Numbered from the stretch's first letter, positions 34,400-45,663 are shown. The stretch is DNA of 64,000 nt from Ceratodon purpureus (GCA_014871385.1 CM026426.1:89682250-89746249), one strand, 5' to 3'. The notes: generated by a model from the letters alone, not told the origin. Program-made: numbers and translations.

Positions 34400-34910
34400 G
34401 TGCAGCATCATTGAAGACTCAACACCGCCTCGCCATCACCAAATTTTGCAAGTGGAACAGCACTCCCCTTAACCTCTTCATCGCGATCTTTGTCACACAT
34501 GTTGGTACCGCAACAAATAAAAATTCCAATGACCAGTCATCATCACCACCCCACCTTCACCAACCCAAACCCCAAATCCCCCACCACAACCGCACTCCAG
34601 CTCTCAATTATGCATCCCAAGAACAAACCCACTACAAAACCATTACAACCAAAACCCTTCCCTACACTTCACTCAGAACCTTTGATCCAAAACCTCCCAC
34701 CCCCATCCACACACACACATACGTCCAATTCATCCTACACAAACCTCAAAACCACCTAACCAATCAATCCAAAATTCAACATCACCTCAAACCTCCAAAT
34801 AAAAACCATAACTCATTGGTCAGCCTCCATTTATCTCACATCCTTGTCACGAAGGTCACACCGTCCACAACCACCACACCAACCCCACTTACAACCCTCT
34901 AAACTCCGAT
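34400..34910 (+). other. A/C-skewed low-complexity tract
   Basis: The plus strand is mostly A and C with little G, for example around 34,540-34,600 and 34,690-34,760. The open frame 34411-34902 would encode a Thr/His/Pro/Asn-rich chain and is likely an accident of composition. Confidence 0.5.
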
Positions 34911-35047
34911 GTAATGAAGCACACAGCTCTAAACCCTAAAAGCGCCATTACCATTATCCACATTTTACCTCTATATAACAACTTCAAAATCTACACTTAA
35001 AAAAAAAAGTAGCAAGAGAGACGAATGCAATAGAAGAAATAATGCAT

Positions 35048-35115
35048 ACCTTAGCAACGAGATACTCAAGAACTGCAGCCAGGGTACAAAAGGAGCACCA
35101 GCACTAACCATGGTG
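35048..35115 (-). pseudogene. Histone H2A fragment, exon 1 end
   Basis: On the minus strand: VSAGAP, then after a one- or two-base shift [11 protein letters not shown] directly followed by GTATGC, a splice donor. In H2A the sequence is [20 protein letters not shown], and plant H2A genes often have an intron here. This piece points away from the C-terminal fragment that starts at 35,125 on the other strand. Confidence 0.7.
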
Positions 35116-35124
35116 GCATACAAG

Positions 35125-35286
35125 AACGCTTCTCAGGATAACAAGAAGACAAGAATAGTGCCTCGCCACATTCAGTTGGGTGTGAAGAACGATGAGGAGC
35201 TGAGCTTGTTGTTTAGACATGTGACAATCGCTAACAAAGTAGTGTTGCCAAACATCCTCACGGTGCTTCCGCCAAAGAAGACAAAA
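35125..35286 (+). pseudogene. Histone H2A fragment, C-terminal part
   Basis: [20 protein letters not shown], then [17 protein letters not shown] and [14 protein letters not shown]. This is the alpha-3/docking-domain part of H2A (family: [20 protein letters not shown] ... VTIANGGVLPNI). [10 protein letters not shown] replaces the conserved LLGxVTIA loop. There is no N-terminal histone fold on this strand, so no complete H2A can be made. The frame stays open because the fragment is short. Confidence 0.8.
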
Positions 35287-35559
35287 GCCTATCAAGGTCG
35301 GATCTCCTAAGTGAGGCTGATCAGGGCGCACACATATCCGCTAAAAACCGACGGTGTTCAAGTTGGATAGAAGTTGGAAATTCTACACATATCGTAGAGT
35401 TGCTGAAATGTACTTGAGCATACAATATGTGAAATTTATGAAAGCAAGAACGTCAAAGGAGGTTGCCAGTTCAAACCCTCTTGTCATCGATTGTGATCTG
35501 CCTCATTAAGCACCGCAATATGCCACCATGTACATCATGGCTATAATCTTTCTGCAAAC

Positions 35560-35755
35560 AATATTTTGCTTACCATGAGAGAAATGACTCAACCAATTTT
35601 TGTCATTTTATAATGATACAAAAGACTAAAAGCGAGTAACATGCAACGAGAAAAATGACTCAATTAATTTTTGTCATTTATAGTTTCATAAAAGACTAAA
35701 AGCGGACAACATGTCATTTGTTGCAGCGCACTTATGGACAAGATTTCTACTAGTG
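35560..35755 (+). mobile_element. CACTA-like 3' terminus with duplicated subterminal unit
   Basis: Ends GACAAGATTTCTACTAGTG at 35755, like the right end of the MITE at 14,600. Just inside are two copies of a roughly 68-bp unit (35,578-35,646 and 35,648-35,713) sharing AATGACTCAA, TTTTTGTCATTT and AAAAGACTAAAAGCG. No matching CACTAGTAG left end was found upstream, so the element is truncated or its left end has decayed. Confidence 0.5.
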
Positions 35756-38083
35756 TAAACCGTGCAAAGAGAAATAATGACTTTTATAGAGGCCACTGCA
35801 AGTTACTGCTTCAATAATCTCTACAATGACATTAAAGCACCCGCCCACAGTGCCATTCAATTCTTCCAATACTGAGATGATGCAAATTATACTTCTAGTC
35901 CTTTTAACAACCCGGTAACTACAGCTTGGTCACCAGAGACCTTTAAAACGGAGTTGTAGAGGGTGTAATTACACTAGACCCCATACACTTTGGGCAAAAT
36001 GCTGTTGTACTTGATGTACAGAATAGTACAATATTGTACCTATAGTTCTAGCATCGGAGCATCTGAACCTTTAGATGTAGTATGTGGGGGCTAACTAGTT
36101 CCATGGATCTAGATCCACCAATGACGATGGAGGGTTCCCTGACATGCCACGTGCTCATCAAGTTGGACGTATAGGCGGTTTGCTATTGCTGGTAAATTAG
36201 TAGATGGGGCATGTGACTTGGCAAACGGATCCAAGGTGGAATCCTAGGTTCAGAGTGGAAGAAAAGTCTGCTACTCAACTTTTCATCCTAAGAAGGCATT
36301 CGCTGAAGAAAAAATATTTGGTAGTTTTAATTAGGCTCAAAGGTACGGTTTTGTTAAATCAAAGTGCGTTTTTGTGGATGACGGCTGGATGAAATTACAT
36401 TAGAACCATGTTTTAACATTCCAAATTACCATTATACATGTATAATGATAAAAAGGAATATGTTATATTTTTTGGTGCGTTATATTGTTATATTATAATA
36501 TAGAGCTCTATCGTAACCTAAAATGGTTGAGGATTCGATGGTTATCAATTATTATTCGTGAATTCCACCAAATTTTGGAACATAATTATTTGAAACATAT
36601 GTAGACGTAGATCTGTATAACAATACAAAGTATTGTATTCATATCCACTGCCATATTTGGTATTAGAATTTTGTTTACATTAATTCTAAGATTTTAGTTA
36701 ATTAACAACCAAGCATATAAAGTATTAAAAATATGTAGGATATAAAATTCAAAATAGGGGTAGGGTATAATGAGAAAGATCACCAAGTATTTATTGTTAT
36801 CACAATAAAATTTATAAGTAAAATGAGAAAAATTGATTAAGGTATACAAATATATTCATTATGTATGAAAGCATAGACACTAAACCATATTTAAATTAAA
36901 TTGGGTCCATAGTAATTATATATTGTTTTAATATTCCATACTATTAAGGTTATTTATAAAGCCATATAAATTTCATATACTTGATTGAATAATTAAAATA
37001 TAGGTGTTAGGGTCTGCCTATAGTTGTATATAATATTCAAATTGTTCTAATGGTTTAAACTTGGCAACTAAGGATGTAATAATATTTTTATACAACGTTA
37101 TTTAAAAAAAAGAATTGTAGTTCTATTTTTCTTAGAAGCATGTTCAATTTATACAACTAAAATAAATCAAAATACTGGAAAGATTTATACTTCTTTATTA
37201 ATCCACTTAATATTACATTGCATGGAATTCAATTCAATTAATTTAAACCAAAGCTTGCAAGTCTATCCATTTACATGGCCAAATATGTATGAAATGGGCT
37301 AATCAAGAGAATTAAATTGCAACAATATTTATCTACTATAATTATTTTATACACATTATTCTATTGGTGATTTTCCTTCACTAGTTAAAATATCTAACTT
37401 AAAGATGGTAAATAAAGTAAAGTATGAAATTTTTAGACGTCCATTAAATATGATGGATTTCCATAAGTGATTTTGTAGATAAAGGATTAAAGGCACACCA
37501 TTTATTACCGATGGCAATGTGAAATAAACATATGTTGAACATAAATAAATACACTAGTAATCTCAAGGAAGGATAAGATGGCACTTCCTTCCTCTGATGA
37601 ATGTGAGATAAATAAATTACATAATTTCATTTTCAATTAGGTACACTACATAGATTTATTTTTAATTTTCCTAGATTTTATTGGAAAGCAACAATTATAG
37701 TTATGGAAAGGTTTGGCCGGTTAGTGAAGGATAAGGCGTTACTTCTATAGTTTGAGTAACCGGTGGTTACAGGTGGCGGGAAGGTGGTGACCAGTGGCAG
37801 ACGATTGTCGGTTGCGCCGATCCTAGTTTGCTGGTTATGACCGGTGACGGCAAGTTTAGAAAGAACGACGACCGGTGACCGCCGGTAGTCATCGTCTTCC
37901 CTCCTTCACGCCCAGGAAAGAGTGGACTTCAGTTTTTCCAATTGTTTCGAGGTCGTCTTTCTTTAGCGATGGCGCAGCCTCTCTCGCATGCGTAGGGTTT
38001 AGGGGTTTTGTTTGGAGTGAAGGGTGAGAAGTGGAGGGTAAGGGTGGTTGGGGAGCTTAGGGTTTGGTGCAGGGGCAATTTCT
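35756..38083. other. AT-rich spacer; no gene seen
   Basis: 36.4-37.7 kb is very AT-rich and resembles the island at 22.7-26.6 kb, but holds no gene. A short GTAC group (about 36,007-36,040) lies near the left. Composition returns to normal at about 37.7 kb. Confidence 0.45.
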
Positions 38084-41000
38084 ATGGCGGGGCACATAGG
38101 TAGCACGCGTTCTGGGAGCACACAGAGCGGGCGCAAGGTGGGAAGGAGAGAATCGGCTCCAGCTACCACCATAGAGGACGATGGTGTTGAGACCAACAAG
38201 GAGTTCGAGGCGGCGGGCTCCGACAGTGATGAGGAGAAGACGAAGACGCCGGGAGGGAAGGGAAAAGGGAGACCGCGCCGGCCAACGTGGAAGGGCGATG
38301 CGAAGTCAAAGCCGGTGTTCTCGAGGGTGCAAGATGTGGATGCCGAGATCTGGAGGTTACGAGCTCCACTGAAAGAGCTTAGTCGGGAAGATTTCATGGC
38401 AGCGTACCCGAAGCTGCCGAGTGTAGGAGATAACCCTCACCGTTTCTGTAAGGATACAATGAGCCAGAGTTTGATGAAGGAGCTGTTCGGGGCTGCTTAC
38501 AAAGACAACAACCGCCAACGGTACGCGTGGGCTGCTTGCAAAGAAGCAAATGTTGTGAAGCGAATCGAGTATCTGCATCTGATACTCTATCAACACCTGC
38601 CCGTCGCCATACCTCAGTACCTGAAGATTCGATTTGCCAAAGGAGTGGCGATGGAGTACGAGAAGGAAGCTGGATTTGTGGATTGGTGTGCTTTTGGAGC
38701 AGAGACCAACAAGAGACAGCGGAACAGATACAAGCAGGATGTGGGGAAGTTGATGGCGCTGCGCAGAAACTTTGAGGAGGAGAAACCGCTGGAGGTTCGT
38801 GGGAGGGAATGGCGGGCTATAAAACTAGAGCCAAGAGCGAGCTCCACACCGACGCCGAGGGGAGGTGGGGCAGGGTTCGGAGGTGATCAGATGTGGGAGA
38901 GGAGGACGAAGTTGAGGTTGGGGGAATCAGGGGATTCGGGGGTCTCAATTGAGGGGGAGGGAACTGAGGCGCAACGAGGTGGACGCTGGACCTAGGCTTC
39001 AGTTTTGGAGCGTCGTGAGGAGATTCAGGAGGTGATGACCTTGATGGCGGTGGAGATGTCGGCAACGAAAATGGAGGAGAAGACCGCGGCTGAGAAGAGA
39101 GACAGATGTAGGGTGGATATGCAGTAGTCAGAGTGCTTGATACAGAGCTACCAGCGGCAGTTGGAGGATAAGGCTAAGAGGATTGAAGTGCTAAAAGGCG
39201 ATGGACTGGCTGTGGACAGAGAGGTGATAAAGATGGAGGGCATTCTGGAGCAGCTTGCGGATGAAGAGGAGAGGCTACAGAAATTTGCGACTGATTTCCA
39301 ATCTGCAGAGTCTGATTTCTTAAACATAGTCGCTAGGGCAGAAGGTCGTGGATTGGCACTTGAAAATCTGAAGCAAGAGTTGCTTCAACTGAGGAGGGGA
39401 AAGAATATAGGTACCTTCTGGCCTCGTCTAGTGGTATATCTAGAAGACAATGGCTCAAACGAATCCGAAGACAATACCTTCTTGAATATTACGGTTTGCT
39501 CATTGTGTCTCTTTCCATTTCCATTGAGTGATATTGTTGTTTCCTCATGTAGGCACTTGTACCATCCATTTCGTACATCGGTTTTGTTTATGAATGGAAA
39601 CAAGTGTTTGGCACAAGGATGCCAACAACTCTGTCACCCTGAGTGGCATCGAAGCTTCGGTTGGGGGGAACCAAGTGCGGAAATGTTGCAGAGGGCGTGA
39701 ATGCTGGGTTGTGCTGAGGAGAAGAAGAAGGTGTTGCAAGTGAGGATGGATGCCGCAAAGGAAACTTCTCCTACAGTAGGTGAGTATTCCTATACCTTTG
39801 CTGAGTCTTCATTTCCTTCCTGAATAGACTCTGTACAGCTGAACCACCGAAGACTAGAATTCTATATAATGTATGGAGAAAAATTAAGTACTTTTAATGC
39901 CAGAGTTCCCTTATGCTACATTTATAATTTGTTACATGTACATGTGCGTACACTTTGAATTGTTATTTGGGGTTAGAGTACTCCTGTAACAATTGGAAGA
40001 TGTTAGACTTGTATTCCTTGTGATTGAGGATACTAATCATAGGTACTATGATTCATGTACCGCATGTGCATCTTGTTATCGGATTACATAACATTTGTCT
40101 ATTGGTACGCCTTGTACACTTGAGGTAAGTCATACGTCAATTACACTGTACTTATCATACGCACATGGTGTACATTCCCTGATTTGTCCTAATCTTTGAA
40201 GTAGTTGATTTTATCATGGTTGTACATTACCTTGTAGCATTTGTAGAATGTGTATAAGGTCAAAGTTCCATTTGTAAAGTTTGTACGAACACCTGCTGCA
40301 TCGTTTATCTAATGTACGTGCATTGTAGAAATCAGAAGTACATTGCATATTGTACAATTGTTCGGAGTGTAGTTTACGTACTCTTGGATGTATTGCTTAT
40401 ACAATTAGGATGTACTAGAAGAGATACTTGCAGTACCCATATTGTGCGCAGTTCAGGTACAAGTACTATTTTAGCTGATTAGTAGTATATGTACATTTTG
40501 GGGTATTCTTTGTACAAAAGACTGTACTAGAGGTGCTAATTGTACCCAATTGTGAATTAAATCTTTGCTGTGTGCCTTACGGTTTTTTGTTGGCATATTT
40601 CAAAGATAGCATCCCAATTGTTTGCACTGGCGACATTAGAGATCTCTTCTGCCAACATTACCGAGGGAGATGCAGGTCAAGCTGTTTGTACCCCAGCCAA
40701 GGTAAGTGAGGTCAGTGGGAAGACGAGAGCCTTGGCTATTGAAGGCGAAGAACCACAGATGACGACGCCAATCGAGTCTCGGAAAAGAATTGGTGCAAAT
40801 AGGAAAAGCACTGGCAAGCGTCAGAAGGGTGACGTGATTTCATTTGAGTGTCTGGAGGGACAAGGGGTTTGTGGAAAAATTGCAGAGGTTGACCTCGATT
40901 CACAAGAGGAGACGGATGGGGAAGACGAACACAAAACTATTGGAGCACTGCCCTCGAGCTCAGGTACGACCATGGACTCGGCCGGTGACAATGGCGACTC

Positions 41001-41784
41001 GGACGGTGAGAAGTCTGTGGATTTGGCTGAGCAAGCTAGAGGGCAAGGTGATGAAGAGGACGAGGTAGAAGAAATCAGCGAGGGCGTGAAGTTGCCTATA
41101 TTCAAGTCATACGATCCTAACTTTGTTTGTCCTCAGGAGGTCCCAAAGACCAAGGCTCACTTAGAGATGGCCGTTACTTCACCGGTCAAAGCAAACCAGC
41201 TTGGAGTCGAGGAGAAACAGGTGGTGGAAGAGGACCGGATGGACATCACACCAACTCCGGAACCAAGCATCTTCAGGAGTTCTAACATGTTGGGGCTGGA
41301 AGTGGCGGTCGAAGCGACAGGCTCCGACTGTTTGCCAGGCCGGAGCAAGGTAGAAAAGACAAGTGGAAAGAAGATACGGAAGAAGACCTCTAAGTCGCCA
41401 CTACCAAAGAAGGTTGTCATGGAAGACAAGGAGGAAGATCAGGAGGAGCAACTGGAGGGAGGAGATGCTGACCAAGCTGAGAAGGAGCCACAACGGATGA
41501 AGGGAAAGTTAAAATTGAAGGAGAAGCCGGTGGAGGACGGTAATACGGGTGAAGATGGAGCTGAGAAGGAGAGTCAGCACGTTGCAAAGGATAGAAAGAA
41601 ACGGCTGAGTAAGGAGTTAGAGGATGAGGCAGAGGCAGAGAATGAGGTGGAGAATTGGAGTAGGGGGGACCAGGTCAATGCTAAAGAACCGGGCAAATCA
41701 AGGTTAAACACAAGGGCGCAACTCCAAGCTGAAGCTGTTAGTCTCCAGGGATAGGTAGGGAAAAAGAAGAAGCGGAGGCACAAA
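38084..41784 (+). pseudogene. Large transposon-like ORF: basic N-term, coiled coil, RING-like finger, charged C-term
   Basis: The frame opens at 38048; the first ATG is at 38084. It runs to about 39,780 with TAG at 38993-38995 and 39125-39127 and TGA at 39698-39700; the frame is the same before and after each stop. Order: low-complexity basic region with an RPRRP hook-like motif; a globular part (EDFMAAYPKLPSVGDNPHRF); a coiled coil (MIQSYQRQLEDKAKRIEVLK ... EEERLQKFATDF); and a C-terminal RING-like finger (VCSLCLFPFPLSDIVVSSCR-HLYHPF), where the Cys expected after HPF is Arg. After an intron-like gap (about 39,781-40,608) the frame 40,609-41,754 continues with acidic and Lys-rich sequence, then TAG, then VGKKKKRRHK and a final stop at 41,784. 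Linking the two parts is inference. No transposase motif is recognised. Confidence 0.5.
39938..40545. promoter_or_regulatory. Dense GTAC cluster (23 sites in about 610 bp)
   Basis: I count 23 GTAC tetramers here, mostly as TGTACA or TGTAC; about 2-3 would be expected. GTAC is the core bound by plant SBP/SPL and copper-response factors, and subterminal arrays of short motifs also bind CACTA-type transposases. It lies in the intron-like gap of the preceding ORF. The role is unknown. Confidence 0.55.
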
Positions 41785-42118
41785 TAAGACTAGCCCTTCT
41801 CACCACTTCCAAACTGCTGGAGATTTCTTGAGTTATTTTTCTTTTAGTGATGTGCATAGAAGGTGTATGTAGTCCTTCTAAGTTCTGATGTGTATCTTCT
41901 CCACCATTGGGGTTTAGGGAACAGAAACGTGGGGGTTCTGCCCTTCTTTACTATTTGTATTGTGTTGTTCTTCGAGACTATGACTCTGGGCGTTTTGTAT
42001 GGTTCAATTATTTTGTAAGTCTCGTTGTGTGAGTACATTCTGTTTTGACAAGTGATTATGCTGTGATTGTGCTGTTCTAATGTGATTCTGATTGTATTGA
42101 GATTGTGCTGAGACTGTG

Positions 42119-42193
42119 TGAGTAAAGTATTGATTTGCACTTGCATCTCTTTGTGTGAGTAAAGTAATGTATTGCACTGTCATCTAGGTCTTT
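42119..42193 (+). repeat. Imperfect tandem duplication upstream of the SET gene
   Basis: Two copies of a roughly 37-bp unit containing GAGTAAAGTA and TTGCACT-CATCT, just 5' of the SUVR coding region. Confidence 0.5.
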
Positions 42194-42273
42194 GACAGTG
42201 GGGGTGTGGCTTGTTGGGCTGGTGACCATACCAGGCTGAGTCTTGGTTTGACTTCAAAGATTTGTCCCGGGGC

Positions 42274-43289
42274 ATGGAGCCCATTTCTGTTCCCGTAGCT
42301 TGTTCTAATGTTACTTTAACTCCATTTCACTACATGTCCTCAAGCATGGTTCACGAAAAAGCCCGTGTAGACCACAGTCTGTATCCCATTCGACCGGGAG
42401 ACAGCTGCAAATGTGGGACGAGGGATTGCTTGACCGCTCCAGTGCCTTGGAACTGTGCAAAAGAATTGGGAGGGGAATTTGCATATGGAGAAGATGGCCT
42501 CCTCAGAGATTGCTACCTCCAACATGGAATCAGTGATTGCAGCAGTTGTAAGAAGGGATCAGGCTGTTATTGTCTTGATGTGTCACATGTAGATGCTAGA
42601 GGGAGGGGTAGAACACGTCAAGTTCAGCGCACTTTTATTAGAGAGTGTAGTGTGAAGTGTGGCTGCTACCGTAAATGTGGTAATCGCGTTGTACAGCAGG
42701 GAATGAGGTACCCAGTAGAGGTTTTCCACACGGGCGAGAAGGGATGGGGGATTAGGGCGATGAAGGCTATCCCAGGAGGTGCGTTTGTGTTTGAGTTGAG
42801 TGGGGATATTCTGACAAACGCAGAGATGGATGTTAGAAACTTTGCAGTGTGGAAAGGAACCTCTTATGGACTACAACTGGATGCTGATTGGGCTACCAAA
42901 AAAACACTTGATGACAACAGCGCCCTCTGCTTGGACTCCACCTTGTTTGGAAATGTTGCAAGATTTCTAAATCACAGGTTTGTAATATTTGTGTGCATTC
43001 ACTGAGTGTTATTTTATTTATATAAAACGTCAACTAATATTTGTATACTACTTTGTGTAGGTGTGAAGATGCGAATCTGATAGACATTCCAGTATTGATT
43101 GATGAACAGGACAAGAGCTTTTATCACGTAGCCTTCTTCACGAAATGTCCAATTCCAGAACAAGAGGAGCTCACATGGGACTATGGCATAGATTTTGACC
43201 TTGAAGACCCAGGGTTGCCATCCTTTGTATGCAAATGTCAAAGCATCATGTGTAAGGACAAAATTTCCCTTGTAGTTGACCTTGCTTAG
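42274..43289 (+). CDS. SUVR-type histone H3K9 methyltransferase (pre-SET, SET, post-SET)
   Basis: Two exons, 42274-42977 and 43061-43289, with an 83-bp intron (GTTTGT...TGTGTAG) that restores NHRCEDAN; 310 codons from the first ATG. The frame is open back to 42226 (ESWFDFKDLSRGMEP), where CCATACCAG could be an acceptor, so an upstream exon is possible. The pre-SET Cys cluster (CKCGTRDC ... GCYCLDV ... ECSVKCGCYRKCGNRVVQQG) is complete. SET motifs are present: GEKGWGIRA, FGNVARFLNHRC and EELTWDYG; the post-SET CKCQSIMC completes the zinc site. The order and wording match plant SUVR1/2/4 rather than SUVH, since no SRA domain is seen. The N-terminal WIYLD domain of longer SUVRs is absent. No premature stop. 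Substrate (H3K9) is family knowledge. It is flanked on both sides by decayed transposon-like ORFs. Confidence 0.88.
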
Positions 43290-43384
43290 TCGTGTTTGGA
43301 AACAGCTTTGTAATGAAATTTAGATGAATCCTACTTCTCACTGAATTTACAAAGGCAACAGATACAAGTGGTAGGGAAGAACGT

Positions 43385-44711
43385 ACTTGTGCCTCACACA
43401 AGTAGTGACTAGAATGAGGCTCGACCCAAAGATTCCTTCCAACCCTGTGCTTCACAATATCCTTCTTATTAGGTGACACCTTAGTCTGACTCCTCCACCA
43501 TGCCTTGATCTAGTCCTTGATGTAGTCGGATAAGCCTCGTCTCTTCTTGCGTTGGAGACGAAGTCTTGGCACAGCTTCTTCGGGGCTGAGAGCATAGTCC
43601 CTACAATTCTTTGCTATCGTGATGCTCTTAGTACTTGTGTGCAGAACTCGTGACAACGCCCTCACACCACCAATCTCCATGCTCACTGCAGCATCTAAAA
43701 GGGCGCTCTTACGTGCTAACAACTCATTTGAATTCGCAACCTTCACCATAGAAAGCTCATGCCTGAAGTTCAAAAGAAAACCATACACCACCTTTACTTC
43801 TTGCGGTCGAGGGTAATAATCAGGTAATAGTGGCCAAACAGTGTCACAACGCAACAGACTCTCCATGACAACTTTCCAACTCAAAGGAGCGGGACAACTT
43901 CTCAACTCCTCAACTATGTACTGAGCTATGCATATTGAAACCCGACTAGACTCCGTCACGCTCAGATGGTCCTCAACGTCCTCATCTGGAAGCTCAGTCG
44001 CCAACACTCGTGTTTCCTCAACCATCTGTCTCTCACGTGCTCTCTGTCGAGCTTTCCTCTCTCTTGCCCCTTCAACAGTAGCCGACCTCTGTTCATTCCG
44101 CAATCTAGTTTCAGCGGCTCTAGCAGATGGTCCGGGCCGGCTAACACCATGTCTCACACGATGTCTCTTGGCGGTGTTTCCCATGAGACCTAGCAGTTGT
44201 GCACGACACCCACTACTTTGTTAGTAATCTATAGATAAACTCAGTACATAGTTCTGGAGTTGAGAGGTTAACACGCTCCTACACATAATGAAGAGTTCTA
44301 CGAAGAATGCACAATCTATTCCAATAAACTCACCGAAATTGCTGACAAGCATCACCTTCTGAATGCAACTGACTCCTCGCTTCTAGTAGGAGAAGATATA
44401 TGATACCTCACATCAGATGGAGAAGGCAAATCGTCATAGCTACTAGAGGGGTAACTACATGAATCAGTAGAAACTGCAGCAAGAAACAATGCACGCCTTG
44501 GAGAGTCTTTAGATACAGCGTTGCACTTGCCTAAGTAGAAATCACGGTTTCCTTGCTTTGAAATAGGGGTCTCAGATACGTAGCAAGAGTCACTAGTTTC
44601 ACTATTTTCTGTATAATAAATCGATTCGACCTCTGAAGTTAGTGGGATACATGTGAAGTATGAAGTAATCAACTTCTGAACCAGATTCGGCCTCTGAGCG
44701 GACCTAGACAT
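43385..44711 (-). pseudogene. Two-exon transposon-like protein with N-terminal PIP-box-like motif
   Basis: Exon 1 starts with ATG at 44711: MSRSAQRPNLVQKLITSYF, then a Ser-rich, probably disordered stretch to about 44,356 (AGAAG then GTGATG donor). Exon 2 begins near 44,190 (CTGCTAG acceptor), runs through a basic helical segment (RERKARQRARERQMVEETRV) and a globular part (NELLARKSALLDAAVSMEIG, VLHTSTKSITIAKNCRDYAL), reaches TAG at 43512-43510, then reads on in frame as IKAWWRSQTKVSPNKKDIVK and HRVGRNLWVEPHSSHYLCEA to a GTACGT donor near 43,385. QKLITSYF fits the PCNA-binding consensus Qxx(I/L)xx(F/Y)(F/Y). I do not recognise the family. It converges on the SET gene with about 95 bp between their ends. 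Confidence 0.45.
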
Positions 44712-45069
44712 ATTGCACAAACACAGCAAAGATAGAGGATCTGCAAACAACCATAAAAAAATCACTACGCAACCAGCCCCTCATTGAACGCCCTAATCGT
44801 TTAGACCTCAAAAACATAGCTGAACATGAGCACCGCGCGCAGCCGCCATGAAAGGTGGGAAAAACTGCATGGGGGAGACAAAGAGAATGTCAAAGTTGGG
44901 GTTGATTGCAGGTGGCGGCGGCATATTCAAGGGGCGTTGAAGGGATATGCTCTATGGTCATGCATGGGCTCCCTCCCAAGCTTGGCGCCCTTGAATTTCG
45001 GATCTCCATCGCGAAAATGAACTGCCCAAGTGATAGGGTCGCCGACGTGGACGGTTCGGATGCGACATC

Positions 45070-45663
45070 GTACGTACATTGCGTACTATTAGTACTGTAT
45101 GTACACTCTGAACGCAGTGTGATCGGCTACTAAATGAATAACGGAAAAATTCTTTTTTTCCAAATTGAACAGTAAGCCAAGTTAGGCCTATCCTAAGGCG
45201 TCGAGAATCCACCGCTGGATCTTGAAAACGTAGAATATATCTACCCTTTTTTCCTTGCTAAGCAATTAGTACTACTTTTTTAGATCTTCCACAAATAAGC
45301 CACAAAACCGTCAATTTGCTGATAGAATCTAAAAAACGGCATGCTTTCCTTTCCTCTGCATGAAAGAGATTAGATTCAAAGTTTTGGACAAACAAGAAAT
45401 TTGTACTTTTCTGCTAAACTAGTACTTGTGACTTTTTTTTGAATTGTAAACAAGTACAATTAAAACATAGGCGATCACATATCTAAACTATTTTGACACT
45501 GCAAATACGATCTAAACAAGCATACTTATTATGCAAACCTATTACAATCCGTACAAACATTTAGCTTGGATGGTATATTTTGAAACAAACAAATCGCACC
45601 CTGGAAAAATACGACTGTGACTAGAAAAGTACATGGATCTAGCGTACTTACACCCTAGAGTAC
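45070..45663. promoter_or_regulatory. Second GTAC cluster (about 14 sites in 600 bp)
   Basis: GTAC occurs about 14 times, in TGTACA, AGTAC and CGTACGTAC contexts; 2-3 would be expected. It ends at the outer edge of the foldback repeat. With the cluster at 39.9-40.5 kb it brackets the SET gene. Confidence 0.45.

Noticed and set aside
34411..34902. 163-codon open frame
   Set aside because: Composition artefact of an A/C-rich strand; Thr/His/Pro/Asn-rich and without family features.
35455..35490. Possible tRNA T-loop (AGTTCAAACCC)
   Set aside because: No cloverleaf can be formed from the flanks.
43619..44224. Plus-strand ORFs opposite the PIP-box gene
   Set aside because: Shadows; the minus strand has the splice sites and the longer frame.
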